DNA of 64,000 bases, taken from positions 1 to 64,000 of the forward strand of contig NZ_JAAILA010000003.1 in assembly GCF_010974825.1 (NCBI RefSeq). Direction: 5' to 3'. This stretch comes from Aeromonas rivipollensis (GTDB taxonomy: Bacteria; Pseudomonadota; Gammaproteobacteria; Enterobacterales; Aeromonadaceae). The translations under genes and the position numbers were made by a program. How positions within the stretch are numbered: the stretch's first letter is position 1; the number at the start of each line of letters is the position of its first letter. Shown here one piece after another: positions 19,106 through 26,565 of this stretch. Below the pieces are notes generated by a model. That model searched no databases, had not been told where the DNA came from, and was given only the letters and a program-made list of their open reading frames with translations.

Positions 19106-20269
19106 ATGTCTATTACTAATCTGAAGCTAACAAAACGAGCACTTGAGACCTTACCACCACCAGCCAATGGCAAGCAGCAGGTATATCGTGATGCTGACGT
19201 AAGGCAGCTATACGTGTACCGGTACGCTCTATCTACGTCTTTCGTCTTCGACACAACCCATCGTTACAAACGGGTCTTCGAGACCATTGGCATCTATCCG
19301 CAGCTCTCCATACAAGAGGCCAGGGATGAGGTACATGCGAGGCTCCATAAACTTGCCCGTAATACGTATCCCTTGGGACAAAACAAAACCCTCCAAGAGA
19401 TCTTTGAAACCGCCTACCTCGACGATATGCAGCTGCATAAGCGCAATACGCAGTCAGAGCTATCCAAGGTCAGAAAACACATCCTGCCAGAGTTTGGAAG
19501 CCGTCGTCTAAAAACACTGGATCGCCAATCCATTGTGTCCTTCCAAAGGCGACTTGCTGAACACCTCAAGCCCGCCACTGTGAACAAGATCTTGTCTGCC
19601 CTGTCGAGGATGCTGACCTTGGCCGTGGAGCACGGATACCTCTCTGTCTCACCGATGAATGGGTTACGGCAACTCAAGGAGAATAACGAACGAAAGCGGA
19701 TCCTGAGCCTTGATGAACGGTCTCGTTTTATCGATGCATGTTATGTCCAAAACTCGGAAGCAAGTCGGTCGCTATTGCTGTCTCTCTACACAGGGATGCG
19801 AATTGGGGAGGTGTGCTCCATAGAACAAGCCCACTTGCGCCTCGATGAGGCTTACCTGATCCTGCCTACGACCAAGAATGGATTACCTCACCAAGTGGCC
19901 CTAACGTCTCATGCCATCAGGCTCATCGAAACACAGCAACGACTGGTCAACAAACAGAGGTTCCTTTTCCCCTCCTCCCAAACCTCTTCAGGGTACATGA
20001 GCTACCCACGGCATGCCTTTCAGCGGATTTGTGCTGCGGCAGGGATCAGTGACCTTTGCATTCATGATCTCCGTCGAACCTTTGCCACAGAGCTGATGCT
20101 ACAGACGGGTGATATTGCCATGGTTGCACAGGCCCTGAACCACTCATCACTACAGATGGCGATGAGATATCAGCAACGCACTACGACCCACTTACTCCCT
20201 CATATCAATGCCACTCAACAGCAATGGCTCTCTGAAGACATACCACTGCCCACAGCGTGTTCCAGTTGA
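19106..20269 (+). CDS. Tyrosine recombinase/integrase (polymerase module)
   Basis: A 387-aa tyrosine recombinase. The N-terminal part resembles an Arm-binding/DUF4102-like region, then a core-binding SAM-like domain (about 92-180), then the catalytic domain (about 195-365). All catalytic residues are present: Arg-232 (GMRIGE), Lys-257 (TTKNG), His-320 and Arg-323 (HDLRR), His-346 (LNHSS) and Tyr-355 (MRYQ). A strong AAGGAGG site lies upstream. It is followed closely by the AlpA-like gene and the polymerase. It is flanked by 19-base direct repeats and is not next to the tRNA, so it may act on those repeats or on the island ends in trans. Confidence 0.93.
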   Translation: MSITNLKLTKRALETLPPPANGKQQVYRDADVRQLYVYRYALSTSFVFDTTHRYKRVFETIGIYPQLSIQEARDEVHARLHKLARNTYPLGQNKTLQEIFETAYLDDMQLHKRNTQSELSKVRKHILPEFGSRRLKTLDRQSIVSFQRRLAEHLKPATVNKILSALSRMLTLAVEHGYLSVSPMNGLRQLKENNERKRILSLDERSRFIDACYVQNSEASRSLLLSLYTGMRIGEVCSIEQAHLRLDEAYLILPTTKNGLPHQVALTSHAIRLIETQQRLVNKQRFLFPSSQTSSGYMSYPRHAFQRICAAAGISDLCIHDLRRTFATELMLQTGDIAMVAQALNHSSLQMAMRYQQRTTTHLLPHINATQQQWLSEDIPLPTACSS

Positions 20270-20323
20270 GTTGCGCGGAACACCATTGAGACCCATTTGC
20301 AACCAAAACACGCAAAATTCCGC

Positions 20324-20342
20324 AATGCATGTGTTGTCAATG
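20324..20342 (+). repeat. Direct repeat right of the pipolin-type integrase
   Basis: AATGCATGTGTTGTCAATG, one mismatch from 19036-19054. It lies between the integrase stop and the AlpA-like gene. Confidence 0.7.
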
Positions 20343-20406
20343 CTTTGGGGGGTCAACTTCTGAATACTGCAATCCAGTCGCACGAACAGGCAAACGAGAG
20401 GCAGTG

Positions 20407-20598
20407 ATGGACGGTGTACATATGTTGACACGAAGCGAGTTAGCGCTGCGGTGGCGCATCTCAAAAAGCTGGCTGGACAAGCAAATGATCATCGCACCCG
20501 AGACGCTACCCGCATTTGTCACCATCGGGCGGCAAACCCGGTTCCCACTAAGTGAAGTGGAGAAGTGGGAACGTAAACAACTGCAAAACCAAAATTAA
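20407..20598 (+). CDS. AlpA-like helix-turn-helix protein (probable excisionase)
   Basis: A 63-aa MerR/AlpA-type winged helix: MLTRSELALRWRISKSWL recognises DNA, then LPAFVTIGRQTRFPLSEVEKW, the usual R-F-x-x-x-E-V-x-x-W ending. Such proteins act as recombination directionality factors or activate the integrase (family knowledge). I chose the ATG at 20407; an alternative is 20422. It lies 24 bases before the next gene. Confidence 0.85.
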   Translation: MDGVHMLTRSELALRWRISKSWLDKQMIIAPETLPAFVTIGRQTRFPLSEVEKWERKQLQNQN

Positions 20599-20622
20599 CA
20601 ACCCTAACTACAGGAGGCTCTC

Positions 20623-21078
20623 ATGAGCACAAATAACACTCAACACACCGCTGCCTATCAAATCGTAGGTGCATTCATCAAAGTGAACGATGGTTTGACG
20701 AACCTCGGCACGATCAGCCGCGTTGCACACATGCAGCTCAATGATCCCGACCAGCCCCATGCGCTGATGGCATGGTCCGACAGCAACTCATACCCGGCCA
20801 TTATGTACAGGAGCAGTGACCGACAAGAAATCGAGGAGCGCTTCAAAGAGGTCTCTAGTCTCGTGCTCAAGCAAAAGAAGCGCAAGTTCATCCGAACCAA
20901 GAAGTTACTGGTCGCAACAGACCTGATTGCCGGTTGCACCCCGATCGTAAAAGACGCCAATGTCTGGATCAGTATTTCCCTTCTGTTGCCAGACACCAAG
21001 CCCCTGTGGGTTGCATGCGACTCTAAAGAAGAACTTGATGAGGACATGGAGGCTATCGAACGCCAGCTAAGCGCCTAA
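20623..21078 (+). CDS. Hypothetical protein upstream of the polymerase
   Basis: A 151-aa soluble, charged protein with no signal peptide and no family I recognise. It has a strong AGGAGG site. It sits in the same run as the AlpA-like gene and is separated from the polymerase gene by a terminator-like hairpin at 21097. It might be a polymerase accessory or single-strand-binding factor, but this rests only on position. Confidence 0.7.
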   Translation: MSTNNTQHTAAYQIVGAFIKVNDGLTNLGTISRVAHMQLNDPDQPHALMAWSDSNSYPAIMYRSSDRQEIEERFKEVSSLVLKQKKRKFIRTKKLLVATDLIAGCTPIVKDANVWISISLLLPDTKPLWVACDSKEELDEDMEAIERQLSA

Positions 21079-21094
21079 CCGTATTCCTTTTCAA

Positions 21095-21125
21095 TAAAGG
21101 GTCTCCAAGGAGGCCCTTTTTTTTA
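21095..21125 (+). terminator. Terminator or attenuator before the polymerase gene
   Basis: The stem AAGGGTCTCC / GGAGGCCCTT is followed by a run of eight T. It ends only 15 bases before the polymerase ATG at 21139, so expression of the polymerase must come from read-through or a promoter within the hairpin region. Confidence 0.8.
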
Positions 21126-21138
21126 CGAGCCAACACGC

Positions 21139-24027
21139 ATGAAAAGACAAGAAAAACCTACACATAATGCTGGAGACACGGCGGTGAGCTTTCCCTACGC
21201 AGATACCGACCTGCTGCCGGAGCTTAATAACAGCCCCCTTCCCGATGACTACGGCATGCTCAACGACGAGCAACACCAGAGTGCATTGGCGCTCGCGATT
21301 GAAAGCGCACTCGACCCCTGCCAGTACATGAATGCTCCCTCACGCCTTCCTGACTGGATGATAGATGGCCTGAGTTCTGATGTGATTGCGGGAGACCCCG
21401 ACATACCTGATTACCTGCTACCCGTGCAGGAGAATTCTACCAACAAGGCACTGCGGTTACGCACCCAGCATTATCTCAAACCGGGAGAGACAGTAACCCC
21501 GGCCAAAGGGGCTAGGCTCCATATCGGCATAGACAGCGAATACGTTTACAATCCCGCGACAAAGCGTAACGACATTCTCTCCTACCAGTTCTTTGCTATG
21601 ACAGAGAAAGGAGAACATTCAGACATCATTTACCCCGCATCCAATCGGATATCTGATCGCCTGAGTTTCGATAAATTCCTCGGCCACATCGTAGTGGTAT
21701 GTAAGGAAAAAGGGATACTCACGGAGTGGCCCAAACATGTCTTTGTGTATGCCCATTTTCTGCGGGCAGACCTTGCCTCGTTTGGCGACTTCTGGCGGTT
21801 CAAAACTCAGGTTAATGGCATTCGCCGAACAGTGGCGTCAGTAAACAATGCCTATGGCATCGATCTTGAGAACGTCTTGCACCGTCAAGCAAAACCGGCC
21901 CCGCTGATTTTGCGAGACAAGCAGCGTAAAGCACAAAGAACCTTGATCACCTTTGTCGATACTATGTTACACACCCCTGGTGGTGCGGGCCTTGCAGCCG
22001 TTGGTGAACTCATTGGCTTACCCAAATTGTCTCTCCCTGCGGGTCACTCTATTGATCGCATGGATGAACTACTTGCCAGCAACAAGGCAGCCTTTGAAGC
22101 TTATGCCCTGCGCGATGCCGAAATCGCGGTCAAATATGGCCTACAACTCCATGAATTCACTAAGACACTGGGGCTTTCATCCCTGCCAAAGACGATTGGC
22201 GGCTGTGCCACATCGGTGTTCCTGAAACATCTGCGCGAAACAGGTCAAGACCGGGATCAGCTATTTGGAACCCATGAGGTGGTGCAAACTGGATGGAACA
22301 AAAATGCATCCAGACCTGTGACCAAGACAATTCGGGAGATGATCCCTGCTGCAAAGCTATTCGAGAGTCTTGCCATCGATTGCTACCACGGTGGACGAAA
22401 TGAATGCTTTTGGGGTGGCCCGACCCCACTATCGCTCTTCAACGATTTTGACCTCAGCGGAGCCTATACCACAGGGCTCGTTGACCTTTTTCCCCTTGAT
22501 TATGAGCGAGGGCGAATGACCACGAACACAGCCGAGTTCTGTGGTCATGTCTTTGGTCTTGCTCGCGTTAAATTTAGATTTCCAGACGGGATACGTTATC
22601 CCAGCCTACCGGTGCGTACTGAAATTGGCCTGCTGTTTCCCCTCACTGGTGAATCGCTCTGTACCGCACCGGAGATCGAGGTCGCACTCCGCATGGGTTG
22701 CCAGATTGAGATACATCAAGGTGTCATCATCCCTTGGACAGATACGACGCAGCGCCTGTTTGAGCCCTTTGTCTCGCAGGTTCGGGAAAAACGACAATCG
22801 TATGTGAAAAAATCCTTCGAAGAGCTGCTTTGGAAAGAAATTGGTAACTCTCTCTATGGCAAGCTGGCACAAGGTCTGAGGGGGAAGTCTGCCTTCGATA
22901 CATCCAGTGGATTGAGCAAGCCCATTGAACGCTCAGCCATCACTAACGCATTCTTTGCCGCGCATACGACCGGCCTGATCCGTGCCGTACTCGGAGAAGT
23001 CTTGGCCTCCATCCCCGCTCACCGAACAGTGGTGAGCGTCACGACGGATGGCTTCCTCACCGATGCAACCTATGACGAACTTGTGCTGACTGGCCCGATA
23101 TGCCGCCGCTTTCAGGAACTGGGCGAACGACTGGATGGCCCTGGCTTTCGGATGCTGGAGCAAAAACACCAGGTTAAACAGGTCATCGCGATGAAGACTC
23201 GTGGTCAGCTCACAGCCGAAGGCGTTGAGGGTCAGCCTCAGATCCTGGCCAAGGCTGGGGTTAAGCCCCCCTGCTCTAAGGACCAGCATCAGGCGTACAT
23301 GCTTGACCTTTATCTGAATCGTACCCCCGGTCAAAAAGTCGAGAGTGACCATTTAATATCTACGGCTGAAATGTGGATCAATGAACACGATCTCGTCTCC
23401 GTGAGCAGGTCAAAAACCCTGAATCTTGAGTTCGACTTCAAGCGGCAACCCATGCTGCCATCAATGCAGATCGTGCTGGGCACCGAGCATATTTGTTTTG
23501 ATACACGCCCCTGGCCGACGGTAGCAGCCGCTATGGAGCAACGTGTGGTATTCGATAACTGGCGGCGAACGAACTGCCTGAAGACCCTCAATGACTGGGA
23601 GAGCTGGGAGGATTACTTCGTCTGCAAGACGTCGATAAAAGGATTGCCAATGCGTGTGACGGATGAAGGTTCGCTTGGCATCCTAAAGCGGGTTTTCCTG
23701 CGTGCTTATACCCAGTCCGCTTTCGGTATGTCGAAAACGATGGGGTACGATGAGCTGGCCGAATGGCTGACCATCAATGGCTGCCCAACCAGTGTTGATG
23801 ACTGTAAGTCCGCCAAACGCGCCAAACTGGTCGGGCAGTGTGTGCCGGTGACGACGCGCACCGTCCGCCTGATGCGGGTGATCCTGCAAGAGTGTCCAGG
23901 GATAGATCTGGGGGTGCTGTTCAAGCCCGAGGACATGCCACAGCTCCAAGGCCGGTTGAACAACCCCAAGACCGAGATAGCGCAAGTCACGCAGGATGCG
24001 CCGAGCAAGGATGAGATAACCGACTGA
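21139..24027 (+). CDS. Family B DNA polymerase, pipolin type (piPolB-like)
   Basis: A 962-aa polymerase. The 3'-5' exonuclease motifs come first: Exo I IDSEY (Asp-132, Glu-134), Exo II in AHFLRADLASF (about 205-215) and Exo III YALRD (322-326). The palm follows: GGRNE (about 418-422), motif A DLSGAY (438-443), motif B KEIGNSLYG (566-574), motif C TTDGF (635-639) and a KTRG segment in the place of the KxY motif. About 120 residues between motifs A and B leave room for a TPR2-like insertion. Motif C carries one aspartate instead of the usual DTD. The order and size fit the primer-independent PolB of pipolins; protein-primed phage and plasmid enzymes are the alternative. No strong ribosome site precedes the ATG. 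It is followed by a terminator. Confidence 0.8.
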   Translation: MKRQEKPTHNAGDTAVSFPYADTDLLPELNNSPLPDDYGMLNDEQHQSALALAIESALDPCQYMNAPSRLPDWMIDGLSSDVIAGDPDIPDYLLPVQENSTNKALRLRTQHYLKPGETVTPAKGARLHIGIDSEYVYNPATKRNDILSYQFFAMTEKGEHSDIIYPASNRISDRLSFDKFLGHIVVVCKEKGILTEWPKHVFVYAHFLRADLASFGDFWRFKTQVNGIRRTVASVNNAYGIDLENVLHRQAKPAPLILRDKQRKAQRTLITFVDTMLHTPGGAGLAAVGELIGLPKLSLPAGHSIDRMDELLASNKAAFEAYALRDAEIAVKYGLQLHEFTKTLGLSSLPKTIGGCATSVFLKHLRETGQDRDQLFGTHEVVQTGWNKNASRPVTKTIREMIPAAKLFESLAIDCYHGGRNECFWGGPTPLSLFNDFDLSGAYTTGLVDLFPLDYERGRMTTNTAEFCGHVFGLARVKFRFPDGIRYPSLPVRTEIGLLFPLTGESLCTAPEIEVALRMGCQIEIHQGVIIPWTDTTQRLFEPFVSQVREKRQSYVKKSFEELLWKEIGNSLYGKLAQGLRGKSAFDTSSGLSKPIERSAITNAFFAAHTTGLIRAVLGEVLASIPAHRTVVSVTTDGFLTDATYDELVLTGPICRRFQELGERLDGPGFRMLEQKHQVKQVIAMKTRGQLTAEGVEGQPQILAKAGVKPPCSKDQHQAYMLDLYLNRTPGQKVESDHLISTAEMWINEHDLVSVSRSKTLNLEFDFKRQPMLPSMQIVLGTEHICFDTRPWPTVAAAMEQRVVFDNWRRTNCLKTLNDWESWEDYFVCKTSIKGLPMRVTDEGSLGILKRVFLRAYTQSAFGMSKTMGYDELAEWLTINGCPTSVDDCKSAKRAKLVGQCVPVTTRTVRLMRVILQECPGIDLGVLFKPEDMPQLQGRLNNPKTEIAQVTQDAPSKDEITD

Positions 24028-24065
24028 TTGATATAGCAATATCTGGCTGGTGTAATAAGGCAATT

Positions 24066-24103
24066 GGGGAAGCAACTATTATGTTGCTTCCCCTTCTCTT
24101 TTT
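24066..24103 (+). terminator. Terminator of the polymerase gene
   Basis: The 11-bp stem GGGGAAGCAAC / GTTGCTTCCCC is followed by TTCTCTTTTT, 39 bases after the stop. Confidence 0.9.
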
Positions 24104-24287
24104 ACTGGCACGGTGATGATGGCGATGCTATGTCCAGAGCACTAACCACCAGAGCCGTTTTAGACGCCCAATAGCCTGTCAGTGTGATCCGTGGGCATGA
24201 ATCGGATCGAATGGATTCACTAGGCCGGATGTGTCGACTATCTTGAATCTCATATGAGCCAGCGAAGTGGGATTTCATGCATAGCAA

Positions 24288-24500
24288 ATGGAGATGGCCA
24301 GCCTTGAAGGTTGCCATATGGGGCTGCAGCATGGTGAGTTCTTCGATCTTTACGATGTTGCCTATCAGCTTGGGATACCGATTCACGAGGCGGGTAAAGT
24401 TATGATCTATCTGAGGACGTTACGCCATGTGGAAAAGCAGGGCGAATGGCCGCTCGACGGATCTTTATCAAGGTACTGGCCATTCATCCAGAACCGGTAA
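24288..24500 (+). CDS. Small hypothetical protein
   Basis: A 70-aa frame whose middle (FDLYDVAYQLGIPIHEAGKVMIYLRTL) looks like a helix-turn-helix. No clear ribosome site and no family recognised. It lies between the polymerase terminator and a decayed transposase, so it may itself be a remnant. Confidence 0.35.
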   Translation: MEMASLEGCHMGLQHGEFFDLYDVAYQLGIPIHEAGKVMIYLRTLRHVEKQGEWPLDGSLSRYWPFIQNR

Positions 24501-24559
24501 AAGTAGAGTCTCTGGTTCAGGAGCCCCTGACCTAACTCAGTGTCATGCCAGCGGGCGCG

Positions 24560-24850
24560 ATAGTCGAGCCGTTCCCGGCATGGAAAGACTTGTCCACCTT
24601 GGAGTTAACCATCGGCTATCGTTATGAACTACATCAGTTCAGCAGAGCTAACCGAAGAACAATTTGCAATTTGCCAATGCGGTATAAAGTCATTGGGGCA
24701 TCGAAATCCAGCTGCATTGGGTACTGGATGTCACCATGAAAGAGGACGCCTGCCCGATTTACCGGGGGATGCAGCCAAGATACTGGGCAGTGCGCGGGGG
24801 GCACTAAACATGCTCCGAGCGGAAGAGGGAAAGCAAGCCAACATTCGCCG
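24560..24850 (+). pseudogene. Frameshifted 3' remnant of an ISAs1-family transposase
   Basis: Joining three frames gives PAWKDLSTL-like and IGYRYE, then NYISSAELTEEQFA, then SHWGIEIQLHWVLDV, TMKEDACPIYRGDAAKIL and ALNMLRAE. These are the C-terminal signatures of ISAs1-type DDE transposases, including the conserved HW and E-D. At least two frameshifts are present and the N-terminal part is missing. It ends at about 24850, exactly where the Vibrio-type attC remnant begins, so IS-mediated rearrangement probably trimmed the cassette array. Confidence 0.75.
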
Positions 24851-24852
24851 CA

Positions 24853-24929
24853 GACCACCTTAAACACAAAACGCAACACATAATGAAAATACCACGCGTT
24901 GCGAATCACTCTTGAACAGTTTGTTAGCC
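24853..24929 (-). repeat. attC3: truncated Vibrio (VCR-type) integron site
   Basis: Read on the minus strand it starts GGCTAACAAACTGTTCAAGA and continues with GTGATTCGCAACGCGTGG and a TTAAGGTGGT segment, the pattern of Vibrio superintegron repeats as I remember them. The distal half, with the second core site, is missing and replaced by the ISAs1 remnant. Its GGCTAAC end pairs, with one mismatch, with the GTTAGCA at the start of the same cassette (25864-25870). Confidence 0.8.
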
Positions 24930-25210
24930 GTCATTCCGCACCTAATTTTTGCATTTTAAATGGTGATGATGCCCACACTGCCAGGATTGAATTGAGAAAA
25001 CCCGTAACTTCACTCACATTGCCACGTGATAATGCTCTGTTGGGTAACTGTTCACATCATTTCACGGGGGACGAAAGAATGAATCTGAGCATTTTAGCTT
25101 TTGTTCCCGCCTCCACTGCTAACACCTCAATGTTGCCATTTGCTGTGAACGTATAGGCATCGTCTCCGAAAAAAAAACCAATTAGGTGCAGGATGTCGGT
25201 GTTAGCACTC

Positions 25211-25849
25211 TTACGAAAAATTATCGAATAATTTTTTTTCGTGCTCTTCAAAATCAAAAAATTCACTTAATGTGTATGATGAACAACCATTTTCATTCAA
25301 ATGAAGTACATTTATTTTACCACCAATATAAATCCTTTCATGTTTAGGATTTTTTTCCTGAATAGTACGTTGCTCATACATCATCTCTGAAAAAACAGCA
25401 GGGATAGAATACTCACCATTAGGAAACGTACATTCAGGCTTAGCAGCTAGACCATAGGGACGAATTTCTGAAATAAAGTCGTTTGTGGAACGATATGCTA
25501 TCCCAACCATTTTTTTAGAATCTTGGCAAAACCCAAATTGATAAACTGTTGTGGTTGCTTCTGGTGGTACTTGAAATTCAGTACAATACTTACTCCACAA
25601 CTCACGCAAACCTTTTGAAGTATGGAAATCCAAGTTATTGATCCCGTTGATTACCATTCTGTCATTTACATGCATTGCCCAACGGGTGGCAAAACCACCT
25701 TGGCCTGTTCCCGCAATTACAATATTTAAATGAGGAAGATGGATAGCTTTGGAACAAAATAACAAAGGCTCGCCAGATGGCGTGACAGCGAGTGTATCTG
25801 TTGCAATAAGTGCCTGCTCTTCATCTATATAAAAAATCAATGATGACAT
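25211..25849 (-). CDS. Cassette protein with a proteasome-like (Ntn-hydrolase) look
   Basis: A 212-aa soluble protein carried in the third cassette. The N-terminal strand pattern (LIFYIDEEQALIATDTLAV ... AIHLPHLNIVIAGTGQGGF) resembles the start of HslV/proteasome-beta-type folds, with a D-x-x-A-x-x-x-G layout and a following K/H-containing strand. I do not see a free N-terminal Thr/Ser/Cys unless the initiator Met is removed to expose Ser-2. I chose the Met at 25849 because AGGA lies 10 bases upstream on the minus strand; a start at 25876 is less likely. AT-rich, unlike the island backbone. The function is unknown. Confidence 0.65.
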   Translation of the reverse strand: MSSLIFYIDEEQALIATDTLAVTPSGEPLLFCSKAIHLPHLNIVIAGTGQGGFATRWAMHVNDRMVINGINNLDFHTSKGLRELWSKYCTEFQVPPEATTTVYQFGFCQDSKKMVGIAYRSTNDFISEIRPYGLAAKPECTFPNGEYSIPAVFSEMMYEQRTIQEKNPKHERIYIGGKINVLHLNENGCSSYTLSEFFDFEEHEKKLFDNFS

Positions 25850-25863
25850 TATTTTTTCCTGAG

Positions 25864-25944
25864 TGCTAACGTTCAAGCTAACCGGCGCTGCACGGCTTTA
25901 TCGTGCAGCGACCGAGGGGAGCGGATTTAATGGCTTTGTTATGC
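25864..25944 (-). repeat. attC2 integron recombination site
   Basis: 81 bases. On the minus strand it opens with GCATAACAAAGCC and ends CTTGAACGTTAGCA. The centre folds as CGCTGCACG / CGTGCAGCG. The GCATAAC end is an exact complement of GTTATGC at the start of the same cassette (26491-26497), as expected if this cassette circularises. Confidence 0.88.
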
Positions 25945-25946
25945 AC

Positions 25947-26453
25947 TTACAGCATACCTATTAAAGCTGAGGCGCCAGCCCCAATAAGGCTACCAACAGT
26001 GCTGTTTTGCAAAAAATCTTTTAGTTTAGATTTGGCCTCAGGATCATTACTTTTAGCGACTTTTTCCGCTAACTCCTGAATGGTAACGTTAGTTGTTAAT
26101 GTATTGCTGTTACCAACTTGAACGTTTTCGCCAGTTATTGAACCAATATTGAAAGTTGAAGCAGCATGTTTGGTTACATGAGGCTGTGAAGTAGTATTTT
26201 CGACTTTAAGAGTCAGCATATGAGGATGATTAGTACCTACTCTTAAAGACCCGTCTTCTAAAAATGAGGCATCTATAACTTTCAGATGAATTTCGCGTTT
26301 ACCTGATTTTTGAGTAATAACATCTCCAATACCTACATCTGGTTCATCTGTGTATGGCACAAGAACCTGACCTTTAGACATATTGCGTTGAGCCTTGTAT
26401 TCCGTACCCGCGATAGTCAATGTTTCTGGGTATGCAAGCTTATCAAAATCCAT
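25947..26453 (-). CDS. Cassette protein with a RHIM-like amyloid motif
   Basis: A 168-aa soluble protein, second cassette. Residues 1-95 form a small domain of unknown family. Residues about 105-120 read FNIGSITGENVQVGNSNT; the V-Q-V-G core is that of RHIM-type amyloid motifs, which bacteria use in some immune signalling proteins (family knowledge). A helical segment and a glycine-rich hydrophobic end (SLIGAGASALIGML) follow, which could insert in a membrane. The stop codon lies 2 bases from attC2. The ribosome site is GGAGAC. A role as a signalling or effector protein is a guess. Confidence 0.7.
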   Translation of the reverse strand: MDFDKLAYPETLTIAGTEYKAQRNMSKGQVLVPYTDEPDVGIGDVITQKSGKREIHLKVIDASFLEDGSLRVGTNHPHMLTLKVENTTSQPHVTKHAASTFNIGSITGENVQVGNSNTLTTNVTIQELAEKVAKSNDPEAKSKLKDFLQNSTVGSLIGAGASALIGML

Positions 26454-26490
26454 CTTTGTCTCCTATGTACTCATGTAACTGAGAATTTAT

Positions 26491-26562
26491 GCATAACGCC
26501 GCGCTCTGCGGAAATTCAGGAGCGCCAGCGAGTAAATTTACCGTAGCAGCGCCTTGTTAGCT
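26491..26562 (-). repeat. attC1 integron recombination site
   Basis: 72 bases. On the minus strand it opens AGCTAACAAGGCGCTGC and closes GCGCGGCGTTATGC, with imperfectly complementary arms (GGCGCTGC..CGG / CCGCAGAGCGC). AGCTAAC is the exact complement of GTTAGCT at 29303-29309, the start of the reverse transcriptase cassette. It begins 3 bases after the reverse transcriptase stop. Confidence 0.88.
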
Positions 26563-26565
26563 CTA

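Noticed and set aside
19106-24027. Prophage replication module
   Set aside because: No capsid, tail, terminase or lysis genes anywhere in the island, and the integrase-AlpA-PolB order fits a pipolin better.
24288-24863. Several small plus-strand genes after the polymerase
   Set aside because: Most of this stretch is frame fragments of one decayed ISAs1-type transposase; only the 70-aa frame at 24288 is kept, at low confidence.
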